Shown: positions 44,540 through 53,210 of the stretch, in pieces
Position numbering within the stretch: the first letter of the stretch is position 1
Layout: each line of letters starts with the position of its first letter
Source of the DNA: JTS-RE37 sp963756115
GTDB taxonomy: Bacteria; Bacteroidota; Bacteroidia; Flavobacteriales; Flavobacteriaceae
DNA length: 64,000 nucleotides
Direction of reading: 5' to 3'
Assembly (NCBI GenBank): GCA_963756115.1
Contig: CAVWMN010000003.1
Coordinates: forward strand, 496,001 to 560,000
Notes under the pieces: generated by a model
Databases searched by the model: none
The model's input: the letters and a program-made list of their open reading frames with translations, nothing else
What the model was told of the DNA's origin: nothing
Program-made: the position numbers and the translations under genes

Positions 44540-44948
44540 TTACTGTGATGGTTCGTATTCCCCGGGATCGTTACGGTTACCCGGGCATTAAAATATAGAT
44601 CCTGCTCGGCTTTGATGCCTGTACCTATTATAGTCTCCAGTTGTATCAGCGGATGGACCTGGTGGCCTGCTCCATACCATTTTCCTGGACCACTTCTTCC
44701 CGGAAATCCAGTCCCATCCGCAATTCAAGTGCATCCGTGATCCCATATAAAAATACGCCTGAAAACAGCGTATTGATATTGCTTTTTATCTCACCTTCAA
44801 GATACGATTCATTGGATGTGGCAAACTCCAGTTGGACAGACCCTTTCAGGGTACTTGTGGCAGATTCACTGGCATCCTGAGCATGTGCCCAGTTGGCTGC
44901 ACCGAACCAAACGGTTAATAGGACCACATGCATCAGGTCCCACGTCAT
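44540..44948 (-). pseudogene. Remnant of an outer-membrane transporter-like gene
   Basis: A frame of 100 codons starts at 44948, its ATG overlapping the regulator stop (ATGA), and ends at 44646. It has a signal peptide (LTVWFGAANWAHAQ) and GSVQLEFATSNESYLEG...SGVFLYGITDALELRMGLDF, which resembles the start of Phenol_MetA_deg-type outer-membrane proteins. Normal members are much longer. In another frame after the stop, PLIQLETIIGTGIKAEQDLYFNARVTVTIP looks like the final strands of a barrel. An internal deletion with frame loss would explain both. Low-confidence reading; the first part could also be a short intact protein. Confidence 0.45.
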
Positions 44949-45607
44949 TCCGAGTCCACTGTTTTAATAAAAAGGTTAGCGGCAATCTCACTGGAGATCC
45001 GCATCTTCTTATCCCGTACTTTAATTTCCAGGGAACCGTCAAATTCCTCCCTGTCCAGGATGGTGATCTTATCCCCTAGCGCAATTTTATTTTTATCCAG
45101 AAATTTCAGAAATGCGGGAGAAGAATCCTTAACCCCCACACAAATACCTCCCTGGTTCAGAGCAATCTCGGTAAGAAGCCGTTTATGCGACGCTTTAAAC
45201 TCGCCTTCTTTCGAGGGTATTGGGTCCCCATGCGGGTCATATTTTGGAAATCCCAGGTGCGCATCGAGCCGGTCTATTAACTCTTCGCTTTTGATATGCT
45301 CCAGCTGCTCGGCAATTTCATGTACCTCATCCCAGGAAAAATTCAGCTTCTCTACTAAAAATACCTCCCAAAGGCGGTGTTTCCGGATCACAGCTAAGGC
45401 TGTCTTAACACCTGCCTTGCTAAGGCTTACACCCTGGTATTTTTTATAATGCAGTAAGCCTTTATCTGATAATTTTTTAACCATGTCTGTGACAGAAGAT
45501 GGCTTTGTATCCATTTCATCAGCAATGGCATTGGTGGATACCGCTTCAGACCGGGTTTTCCCTAAATGGAAGATGGCTTTCAGGTAGTTCTCCTCGGAAT
45601 GAGTCAT
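44945..45607 (-). CDS. DtxR/MntR-family metal-dependent transcriptional regulator
   Basis: 220 aa. N-terminal winged helix (EENYLKAIFHLGKT...AIADEMDTKPSSVTDMVKKLSDKGLLHYKKYQGVSLS, about 5-65), a dimerisation and metal-binding part with HEIAEQLEHIKSEELIDRLDAHLGFPKYDPHGDPIP (about 95-145), and a C-terminal FeoA-like SH3 domain (about 145-220). This is the full three-domain layout of iron or manganese regulators. A 20-bp inverted repeat at 45655-45674 lies 48 bp before its start and in the promoter of the divergent operon, so it probably controls both. Whether it senses Mn or Fe cannot be read. Confidence 0.92.
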   Translation of the reverse strand: MTHSEENYLKAIFHLGKTRSEAVSTNAIADEMDTKPSSVTDMVKKLSDKGLLHYKKYQGVSLSKAGVKTALAVIRKHRLWEVFLVEKLNFSWDEVHEIAEQLEHIKSEELIDRLDAHLGFPKYDPHGDPIPSKEGEFKASHKRLLTEIALNQGGICVGVKDSSPAFLKFLDKNKIALGDKITILDREEFDGSLEIKVRDKKMRISSEIAANLFIKTVDSE

Positions 45608-45624
45608 ACGAAATTTTCTTTTAG

Positions 45625-45632
45625 CGAAATTA
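45625..45632 (-). promoter_or_regulatory. -7-like box for the DtxR-type gene
   Basis: TAATTTCG on the - strand differs from TAnnTTTG at one position and lies 17 bp before the start codon. The inverted repeat is 23 bp upstream of it. Confidence 0.4.
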
Positions 45633-45654
45633 CATTTTTATTTATTAAAACTTA

Positions 45655-45674
45655 TATTTAGTCTAAGCTAAATA
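45655..45674. promoter_or_regulatory. DtxR/MntR-type operator
   Basis: TATTTAGTCTAAGCTAAATA has perfect 7-bp arms (TATTTAG and CTAAATA) around a 6-base centre. Size, symmetry and the TTAG/CTAA core resemble DtxR- and MntR-family boxes. It ends 6 bp before the + strand -7 box at 45681, so a bound repressor would cover the -33 region of the operon. Confidence 0.75.
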
Positions 45675-45680
45675 TTTTTT

Positions 45681-45688
45681 TATATTTG
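45681..45688 (+). promoter_or_regulatory. TAnnTTTG -7 box for the di-heme/Rieske/porin operon
   Basis: TATATTTG matches exactly and lies 21 bp before the ATG at 45710. It shows that the in-frame TTG at 45686 is inside the promoter and is not the start. Confidence 0.65.
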
Positions 45689-45709
45689 TATAAATATTAT
45701 ATTGTATCA

Positions 45710-46912
45710 ATGAAAAAATGGTTCAGCCGTTTTTGTTTTTTGCTTTGGGTTTCCGGGGTCTGGTTGGCGTCCTGTGAGAAACTGGAACCTGGGTCACCAG
45801 CTGATCATGACCTGCTGGATGGCCCGGTGGAAGGGCTTACCTATTCCGAATCCCGTGTGTTTCTGGCCGGGGATGTTGCCTTTAACGATGAGGTATTCAC
45901 TACGGTCACCGGCCTCGGTCCACTGTTTGTCGCTACCAGTTGTGCCAGTTGCCATGCGGGTGACGGCAAGGGGCATCCCTTCAGTACCCTGACCCGTTTT
46001 GGGCAATCTGCGCCCGGGTCCAATATGTTTTTGGGGCTCGGTGGTCCTCAGCTCCAGCACCGGGCATTGCCGGGTTATGATCCTGAACAGATTCCCCCCA
46101 ATGCTTCCTTTTCAAAATTTACACCCCCGGCGAATACCGGTCTGGGATTCCTGGAATTGGTCCCGGACACGGCTATCATTGATATGGCCGATCCCGACGA
46201 TCTGGATGGTGATGGGATTTCCGGAATACCCCATTGGATTACCCCACCTGATTTTGTTCCAATTTTTCCCGATGCTGTAATAAAGGATGGTAAATATATA
46301 CACCGATTTGGGAAAAAAGCAGCGGCCTATAGCTTGCTCCACCAAACCGTGAATGCCTACAGTGAGGATATTGGCGTCGCTTCCATATTTGCTCCAATCG
46401 ATACGTTTTCCGGACTCGAGGTGGATCCCGAAATTTCCACCCAGACCCTCAATGATGTGGTCTTTTATCTTCAAACGCTAAAAGCTCCGATCCCCAGAAA
46501 CCAGGATGACCCAATAATCGGGTTAGGCCGGGACGTATTCGAAAAGGTCAATTGTACTGGATGCCATGTCGCTACGTTAAAAACCGGTTATTCTTCCGTG
46601 GAGGGCCTGTCCAATACCGAATTCCATCCCTATACAGACTTGTTGTTACACGATATGGGCCCAGGCCTCGACGATGGTTATACGGAAGGCAACGCTGAGA
46701 CCTACGAATGGAGGACCCCTCCGCTCTGGGGCCTGGGCCTGGCTCACAATTCCCAGGGGGGTCAGTTGTTTTTAATGCATGATGGCAGGGCCCGTAGTAT
46801 TGAAGAGGCCATTTTGATTCATGGGGGGGAAGCCACCCGCAGCAGGTCTGCTTTTGAAGCTGTTTCTCCAAAGGAAAAAGAGGCACTAATCGCATTTTTA
46901 AATTCATTGTAA
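45710..46912 (+). CDS. Di-heme c-type cytochrome lipoprotein (DHOR family)
   Basis: 400 aa, lipobox ending at C22 (VWLASC). Two heme-attachment motifs: CASCH (78-82) and CTGCH (282-286). The linker regions (GLGPLFVATSCASCHAGDGKG, PDDLDGDGISGIPHW, ALIHGGEA) match the di-heme oxidoreductase group (PF06537), relatives of cytochrome c peroxidases that occur in iron-regulated loci. It would handle electrons at the outer membrane. It is first in a three-gene operon with 1- and 4-bp overlaps, behind a DtxR-type operator. Metal reduction or oxidation before import is inferred. Confidence 0.88.
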   Translation: MKKWFSRFCFLLWVSGVWLASCEKLEPGSPADHDLLDGPVEGLTYSESRVFLAGDVAFNDEVFTTVTGLGPLFVATSCASCHAGDGKGHPFSTLTRFGQSAPGSNMFLGLGGPQLQHRALPGYDPEQIPPNASFSKFTPPANTGLGFLELVPDTAIIDMADPDDLDGDGISGIPHWITPPDFVPIFPDAVIKDGKYIHRFGKKAAAYSLLHQTVNAYSEDIGVASIFAPIDTFSGLEVDPEISTQTLNDVVFYLQTLKAPIPRNQDDPIIGLGRDVFEKVNCTGCHVATLKTGYSSVEGLSNTEFHPYTDLLLHDMGPGLDDGYTEGNAETYEWRTPPLWGLGLAHNSQGGQLFLMHDGRARSIEEAILIHGGEATRSRSAFEAVSPKEKEALIAFLNSL

Positions 46913-47352
46913 TGAACAGACAAACTTTCCTTCAAACCTGCTCGGCGGGATGCCTCGGATTAACAGCTTTAGGTACCATGCTGCAAAGCTGTACGAGTTC
47001 AAAAATAATTAAGTCCACCATCGAAGGAGAATACCTGATCGTTCCTATCGTTGCATTTGAAGTCATCAAAAAGGACAGGAAAACGTACCGGCCCTTTGTA
47101 ATCGCTCAAAATGATACCCTCCGCTATCCTATAAGTATTTATCGTAATTCGGAAGGTAAATACAATGCTTTACTAATGCGCTGTACACACCAGGGAACAG
47201 AATTGCAGGTATTTGGGGATAAACTGCAATGTCCTGCCCACGGCAGTGAATTTGAAACAAACGGGCAGGTTACTGAGGGGCCTGCCGATGAAAACCTGCG
47301 GACCTTCCCTGTTATCATCGCCGGCGACAACTTAAAAATCTCCCTGGCATGA
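46912..47352 (+). CDS. Rieske [2Fe-2S] lipoprotein
   Basis: 146 aa, lipobox near C27 (GTMLQSC). The Rieske cluster motifs are exact: C91-T-H93 in MRCTHQGTEL and C107-P-A-H110 in LQCPAHGSEF, followed by EGPADENLRTFPV. It starts on the last base of the di-heme stop (TAATG) and overlaps the porin-like gene by 4 bp, so the three are translationally coupled. Rieske proteins pass single electrons; here the partner is most likely the di-heme cytochrome. It lacks the domains of bc1-complex or dioxygenase subunits. Confidence 0.9.
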   Translation: MNRQTFLQTCSAGCLGLTALGTMLQSCTSSKIIKSTIEGEYLIVPIVAFEVIKKDRKTYRPFVIAQNDTLRYPISIYRNSEGKYNALLMRCTHQGTELQVFGDKLQCPAHGSEFETNGQVTEGPADENLRTFPVIIAGDNLKISLA

Positions 47353-48578
47353 GACCAATCCATGAACTTGCTTTAGTTGCAGGTTGCATCCTTTTATGCG
47401 GTACGACGGTCCTAAGCCAGGTAGACAGCACCTTATTAAAAAGAGTTCCGGCAGATTCCCTTAAGGGGCAAATGAACATGGATGCTACCTATAACCGTCC
47501 CTTTCTCGGTATGGGAAAGCTACCGGTTTCCCTCGGAGGCTATATGGAAGTGAACTGGCAACACCTGGGAACCGATGGGATTAGTGAAGGACATCAGTTC
47601 CAGGCGCGAAGACTAACCCTCTTTGTTGCCGCTACCGTTTCCAGCAGATTAAAATTCCTGACCGAAATTGAATTTGAAGAAGGGGGCAGGGAAATTGCGA
47701 TAGAATTTGCTTCGCTCGATATGGAGTTTCACCCGCTGCTAAATCTTCGGGGAGGTATCATCCTTAACCCCATAGGAGCTTTTAACCAAAACCACGATGG
47801 ACCCAAATGGGAGTTTACGGATCGCCCGATTTCTGCTACACAAATGCTTCCCGCAACCTGGAGCACGCCCGGGTTTGGCATGTATGGGAAATATTTTGCC
47901 AAAAAATGGATGATAGGGTATGAAGCATACCTGACCGGGGGGTTTGATGATGCGATCATTCAAAACAGCGAAAACAAGACATTTCTTCCTGCAGCAAAAG
48001 AAAATGCAGATAGGTTCGAAGAAGGCAACAGTCTGCTCACCCTAAAATTTGCAGTCCGCAATGATAAGGTTGGGGAAGTGGGGATCTCCTATATGGGGGG
48101 CACATATAATACCTTTGTAGAAGACGGGCTCACCCTCGATGACAGGAGGTACCTCAATATAATGGCGATTGATTTCAATACTACGCTGCCCAAAGTGCAA
48201 ACCTTTATTACCGGGGAATGGGCATGGGTACATGTTGATGTGCCGGACTCCTTTTCCCAGCAATTCGGCAATAAACAACGGGGGGGATTTATAGACATCG
48301 TCCAGCCAGTTCTGAAAAAAAAGCTGCTTGGATGGGACAACGCAGTCGTAAATATTGCCTGCCGTTTGGAGTATGTGGACTGGAATAAAGGCAATTTCAT
48401 TGAAACAGGGCAGAAAATCCACGATGAAATTTGGAGTATCATGCCGGCCCTAAGTTTCAGGCCCACACGGCAAACGGTCCTCCGACTGAATTACAGGTAC
48501 TCCAGGCAACGTGATCTACTGGGTAATCCGCCCTCCATTACGGGTGGCTTCCTGTTCGGACTCTCTACTTATTTCTGA
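47349..48578 (+). CDS. Outer-membrane porin-like protein
   Basis: 409 aa, signal peptide to about residue 23 (CGTTVLSQ). The mature chain is rich in alternating amphipathic strands (GYMEVNWQHLG, RRLTLFVAATVSSRLKFLTEIEF, AVVNIACRLEYVDWN) and ends in an aromatic outer-membrane signature (GLSTYF). It resembles phosphate-selective or OprO-like porins but the subfamily is unclear. It is last in the metal-regulated operon, so it may pass metal ions or a chelate to the lipid-anchored redox partners. Confidence 0.75.
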   Translation: MRPIHELALVAGCILLCGTTVLSQVDSTLLKRVPADSLKGQMNMDATYNRPFLGMGKLPVSLGGYMEVNWQHLGTDGISEGHQFQARRLTLFVAATVSSRLKFLTEIEFEEGGREIAIEFASLDMEFHPLLNLRGGIILNPIGAFNQNHDGPKWEFTDRPISATQMLPATWSTPGFGMYGKYFAKKWMIGYEAYLTGGFDDAIIQNSENKTFLPAAKENADRFEEGNSLLTLKFAVRNDKVGEVGISYMGGTYNTFVEDGLTLDDRRYLNIMAIDFNTTLPKVQTFITGEWAWVHVDVPDSFSQQFGNKQRGGFIDIVQPVLKKKLLGWDNAVVNIACRLEYVDWNKGNFIETGQKIHDEIWSIMPALSFRPTRQTVLRLNYRYSRQRDLLGNPPSITGGFLFGLSTYF

Positions 48579-48665
48579 TCAGGGACTGTATGTATTCCCC
48601 GATTCCCCAGGGTTACAAGGCCCGGATTTCTCTAACTTGACTATCTTGCAGGCCAGCAAAAAACA

Positions 48666-49835
48666 ATGGCAGATTACGATTATATCATTATCGGGGCAGG
48701 GGCAGCCGGACTCATGCTGGCCGATGCTATGGGGAAAGATGCCTTTTTCAGTCAGAAAAAGATCCTGCTCCTGGACAAAGACGCCAAACAGACCAATGAC
48801 CGCACCTGGAGTTTCTGGGAAAAAGGATCCGGTGATTTTGACAGCATACTGCACCGTTCCTGGGATCATATCCGTATTGGCGGAAAGGATTTCAGCCACC
48901 GTTTGGGCATTGCACCTTATACGTACAAAATGCTGCGGGGTATTGATTTTTATAATCATTTCCTGGATCGCCTCAGGGAGTATCCCAACATCACTTTTAA
49001 ACACGCCCAGGTGACCCGGGTAGCAGAACTGCCCGCGGTGGTTGAAGTCAGTACGGCAACGGAAAACCATACGGCATTACAGGTCTTCAACAGCATCTTC
49101 AATTATAAGGATATTACGCGACAGCGTACCTACCCGGTACTGCAGCAGCATTTTATAGGCTGGTTCGTACAAACAGAAAAACCCGTTTTCTTATCAGATA
49201 CCGCCACCTTTATGGATTTTTCCATTCCCCAGGAGGGCAACACACGGTTTATGTATGTCCTGCCATTTTCGCAAACACATGCGTTGGTGGAATACACCCT
49301 TTTTTCGGAATTTCCTCTTCCCGATTCCGCATATGAAAATGCCATACAGCGGTATCTTTCAGAACAACTTAAGGCAGGATCGTATAAGGTTCTGGAGAAA
49401 GAGCACGGCAGCATCCCGATGAGCTGTTATCCTTTTTGGCAGCACAATACCGAAAAAATACTATACATCGGAACAGCTGGCGGGTGGACGAAACCCAGTA
49501 CCGGTTTTACGTTCAGGAATACCGTCAAGAAGACTACAGCCCTGTTGGAACACCTGAAAGCCCGTAGATCCCTGGTTTCATTTTCCGCAAAAAACCGGTT
49601 CTGGTGGTATGACCTGCTGCTGCTCGACATTCTTTACAGGCACAATGAAAAAGGAGGCCATATTTTTGAAACCTTATTCCGAAAACGCAACCCCCGGCTA
49701 CTCCTGAAATTCCTGGATGAAGAGACCAGTATTTGGGAAGACCTGAAGGTTATTTCAGGGTGCCCGAAACGCCTGTTTATAAATGCCCTTTTCTACAGGA
49801 TATGGGGCGTATCTTTTCAAAGCAGGGAAAAATAG
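48666..49835 (+). CDS. crtY: Lycopene beta-cyclase, CrtY type
   Basis: 389 aa. An N-terminal FAD/NAD-binding motif DYIIIGAGAAGLML (4-17) is followed by DRTWSFWEKG, then YTYKMLRGIDFYNHF, FMDFSIPQEGNTRFMYVLPFS and GGWTKPSTGFTF, the conserved CrtY order. It closes the ends of lycopene to beta-rings to make beta-carotene, precursor of zeaxanthin, in the inner membrane. It stands alone here, 87 bp after the porin-like gene; the polyprenyl synthase at 61793 supplies precursors of the same pathway but is 12 kb away. Confidence 0.92.
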   Translation: MADYDYIIIGAGAAGLMLADAMGKDAFFSQKKILLLDKDAKQTNDRTWSFWEKGSGDFDSILHRSWDHIRIGGKDFSHRLGIAPYTYKMLRGIDFYNHFLDRLREYPNITFKHAQVTRVAELPAVVEVSTATENHTALQVFNSIFNYKDITRQRTYPVLQQHFIGWFVQTEKPVFLSDTATFMDFSIPQEGNTRFMYVLPFSQTHALVEYTLFSEFPLPDSAYENAIQRYLSEQLKAGSYKVLEKEHGSIPMSCYPFWQHNTEKILYIGTAGGWTKPSTGFTFRNTVKKTTALLEHLKARRSLVSFSAKNRFWWYDLLLLDILYRHNEKGGHIFETLFRKRNPRLLLKFLDEETSIWEDLKVISGCPKRLFINALFYRIWGVSFQSREK

Positions 49836-49988
49836 GCGATAGTCCTACTGTCAATTTGGCAATTATTGTCCATTATTAAGTTGATTATCGAAATTATTCA
49901 ATTAATATTTTAACGTATCTTTATCATATAGTATATTTTTTTAATTTTAGAAATAGTACTGTAAACCTAAATAAACAACCGAGAGCAC

Positions 49989-52900
49989 ATGAACAACAAA
50001 CCTAAATCATGGATCAGGTGTACGTCTGCTATGTACACCCTTTTGACATTTTTACTGCTAAGCAGTGTCTTTTTATCCGGAGTCTACGCCCAGGAACTCA
50101 CCATTACCGGTACGGTGACGTCGGCTTCGGATGGTGTTCCCCTCCCCGGGGTATCCATCGTGGATGTAAATGATTCCTTCAACGGGGTGGTAGCCGATTT
50201 TGACGGAAACTATACCATTACGGTCACCAACGGCAGTACCAGTTTGCGCTACAGCTATATCGGGTTCAGGACGGAAATCGTACCCGTAAACAATCGGGCG
50301 ACCATTGACCTTGCCATGGAAGAGGACGTCGCCAGTCTGGACGAAGTTGTGGTGGTGGGATATGGAACCCAGAAAAAAGCAACGGTAACCGGTGCGGTCA
50401 CTGCTGTGCAGGGCGCTGTGCTGGAAACGTCACCGGCCGTCAGTATATCCAACTCCCTGGCAGGGAGACTGCCGGGGGTAGTGATCATTCAAACCAGCGG
50501 GGAACCCGGGAACGACGAATCCACCATCAGCATCCGGGGAACCAATACCCTGGGCAACAACCAACCGCTCGTGGTAATTGACGGTATCCCTGACAGGGAT
50601 GGCGGTATCGGGCGGCTTAACGGAAACGACATCGAAAATATCTCCGTGCTGAAAGATGCCTCGGCGGCCATTTATGGCGCAAGGGCGGCCAACGGCGCCA
50701 TCATCGTGACGACCAAACAGGGGAAAGCAGGCAAACCTACCATCACCTATAATGCAGATTTCGGGATGAACCAGCCTACGGTTATACCGGAAATGTCAAA
50801 TGCTGTGGAATATGCGAACATCATGAATGAACTCCCAATATATAACAACATCCCGGTCAACGAATGGCAGGCGGCTTCCCAGGCTATACGGTCAACAGGC
50901 AGCTATACTTCGCCTACCCCGGGCATCGGGACCCTGAATGCCAATTACAGCCCCGAGGCGGTACAGGCATATGGCGATGGTTCAGATCTTTACCTGTATC
51001 CGGACTCCGATTGGTTTGCGGCAACCTTCAAGGACTGGGCATTACAACAACGACATAACTTGTCGGTCAGCGGGGGAAGCGAAGACATAAAATATTTCTC
51101 CTCGCTGGGATATACAGACCAGGATGCCTATTACAGGAATTCGGCAAACCGTTTCCAGCAATATAATTTCCGGATCAACACGGATGCCAAGATCAATGAT
51201 TATATCCGGGCTAAATTAGGGTTCGCCTATCGCAAGGAAGACCGTGCCTTCCCGACTGAAGGCGCAGGGGCTATTTTCAGGATGCTCATGCGGGGCCGGC
51301 CTACCGAACCCGCCGTATGGCCTAATGGGTTGCCAGGGCCCGATATCGAAAACGGGCAGCAACCGGTAGTAGTAACCACCAATGCAACCGGCTATGACAA
51401 GCAACCCACAGACTACCTCCAGTTTACCGGCTCTGTTGATATCGACAACCCATGGATAGAAGGCCTGAAACTGACACTCCTCGCGGGTGTTGACCAAAGC
51501 CAGGAACGCCAGAAACGATGGGAGACTCCCTGGACCTTATACTTTCTGGACCGGGAACAATATATTGCTACAGGGGTTCCGGTACTGGAAGGGGCCATCC
51601 GTTCCAACTTTACGGATGCAAGGCTGACACAGTCATCCGGCAACAGGCTCAATACGAACCTCACCGCCTTATTAACCTACGACCGCACTTTTGGCGACCA
51701 TACATTTAATATCCTCGCAGGTGTTACACAGGAAGTATTCAAGGGGGATATATTTACTGCCTTCAGGCGGAATTACATTTCCACAGCGGTGGATCAGCTC
51801 TTTGCCGGGGGTGCCACCCAGACCGTGGACGGCAGGGCCTTCAACCGAACCAGATTAGGATATTATGGCCGTTTTCAATACAACTTTAAGGAGAAATACC
51901 TTGCCGAGTTTATCTGGCGGTATGATGGTTCCTATATCTTCCCGGCTGCAGACCGTTTCGGGTTCTTCCCCGGGATACTGGCGGGCTGGAACATCAGCAA
52001 TGAGGAATTTTTTGACGTTAATGGTATTGAATACCTGAAATTAAGGGCCTCTTATGGACAAATGGGAAACGACCAGGTATTTTTTAATAACAACCTCCAG
52101 GAATTTGCATTCCTGTCTACCTATGGATTCGGGGAATACCCCATCAACGGACAGGTGGTTACCACCCTGCAGGAAGCGCTGCTCGCCAACCCGAGCTTTA
52201 CCTGGGAACGGGCCAACAACCTCAACGTAGGACTGGACGGGATCATCCTGGATGGCAACCTTAGTTTTACCCTCGAATACTTCCTTAACAAAAGGGATCA
52301 GATCCTGATCCAGCAAACAGGTTCTACCCCGGGCTCCTCCGGGATCAGCAACCTGTTGCCGCCTGTAAATGCCGGTAAGGTGGACAATGAAGGTTTTGAA
52401 TTTGCACTAAATTACTACGGAGGCAGCGAGGATGGCTTTAAATGGGATGCCGGGGTAAACGGGGGCTATGCCAAGAATAAAGTGGTCTTCATGGACGAGA
52501 TACCCGGGGCACCTGACTACCAGTTGGCAGAAGGGAAACCTATCGGCGGATACCTGGTATACCAGTCGGACGGGGCATTTTTTGACCAGGCTGAGATCGC
52601 AGGCAACACGCTCGACTATAGTAATGTTACCTCCAACCTGAAGCCCGGGGATATGAAATTCAAGGATGTGAACGGGGATGGGATCATCGATGCGGACGAC
52701 CAGGTACGACTGGATGAGAATGCCACCCCAACTTTTAACTTCGGTGCCACGTTCAATGCTTCCTACAAGAACTTTGACCTCTCCATGCTGTTGCAGGGAG
52801 CCACCGGATCCTCCATCAGGATCTACACCGAATCCGGGGATATCGGGAACTTTCTGAAATACAGTTATGACAATCGTTGGAGCATTGACAACCCAAGCAG

Positions 52901-53201
52901 TGTACATCCCCGGCTGGCGAGCAGGGGGGATACCTATTATACAAGCGGAAGTTTTGGAAACAATACCTATTTTTTATATAGTAAGGATTATATTCGCTTA
53001 AAGAACATACAGTTAGCCTATAATTTCCCTTCAAGGTTGATAGAACCATTCGGGCTGTCTAATTTTAAAGTATATGTCAGTGGCCTTAATCTGGTCACTT
53101 GGGCCGCCAATGACATATTTGATCCGGAGGCCACCAATAGTGCAGGTACCTACTACCCGCAGGCACGGGTGATCAATACCGGGTTTAGTTTAACGTTTTA
53201 A
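49989..53201 (+). CDS. SusC/RagA-family TonB-dependent transporter 2
   Basis: 1070 aa, signal peptide to about 35 (SSVFLSGVYAQ). A carboxypeptidase-regulatory-like domain (ITGTVTSASDGVPLPGVSI, about 39-115) precedes the plug (SLDEVVVVGYGTQKK, IENISVLKDASAAIYGARAANGAIIVTTK). The barrel ends with NTGFSLTF. The frame is intact, unlike that of the following SusD. Upstream DNA is AT-rich without a sigma/anti-sigma pair. Substrate unknown; the locus includes a haloperoxidase-like enzyme and two CRTAC1-like proteins. Confidence 0.95.
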   Translation: MNNKPKSWIRCTSAMYTLLTFLLLSSVFLSGVYAQELTITGTVTSASDGVPLPGVSIVDVNDSFNGVVADFDGNYTITVTNGSTSLRYSYIGFRTEIVPVNNRATIDLAMEEDVASLDEVVVVGYGTQKKATVTGAVTAVQGAVLETSPAVSISNSLAGRLPGVVIIQTSGEPGNDESTISIRGTNTLGNNQPLVVIDGIPDRDGGIGRLNGNDIENISVLKDASAAIYGARAANGAIIVTTKQGKAGKPTITYNADFGMNQPTVIPEMSNAVEYANIMNELPIYNNIPVNEWQAASQAIRSTGSYTSPTPGIGTLNANYSPEAVQAYGDGSDLYLYPDSDWFAATFKDWALQQRHNLSVSGGSEDIKYFSSLGYTDQDAYYRNSANRFQQYNFRINTDAKINDYIRAKLGFAYRKEDRAFPTEGAGAIFRMLMRGRPTEPAVWPNGLPGPDIENGQQPVVVTTNATGYDKQPTDYLQFTGSVDIDNPWIEGLKLTLLAGVDQSQERQKRWETPWTLYFLDREQYIATGVPVLEGAIRSNFTDARLTQSSGNRLNTNLTALLTYDRTFGDHTFNILAGVTQEVFKGDIFTAFRRNYISTAVDQLFAGGATQTVDGRAFNRTRLGYYGRFQYNFKEKYLAEFIWRYDGSYIFPAADRFGFFPGILAGWNISNEEFFDVNGIEYLKLRASYGQMGNDQVFFNNNLQEFAFLSTYGFGEYPINGQVVTTLQEALLANPSFTWERANNLNVGLDGIILDGNLSFTLEYFLNKRDQILIQQTGSTPGSSGISNLLPPVNAGKVDNEGFEFALNYYGGSEDGFKWDAGVNGGYAKNKVVFMDEIPGAPDYQLAEGKPIGGYLVYQSDGAFFDQAEIAGNTLDYSNVTSNLKPGDMKFKDVNGDGIIDADDQVRLDENATPTFNFGATFNASYKNFDLSMLLQGATGSSIRIYTESGDIGNFLKYSYDNRWSIDNPSSVHPRLASRGDTYYTSGSFGNNTYFLYSKDYIRLKNIQLAYNFPSRLIEPFGLSNFKVYVSGLNLVTWAANDIFDPEATNSAGTYYPQARVINTGFSLTF

Positions 53202-53210
53202 AAATCAGTT

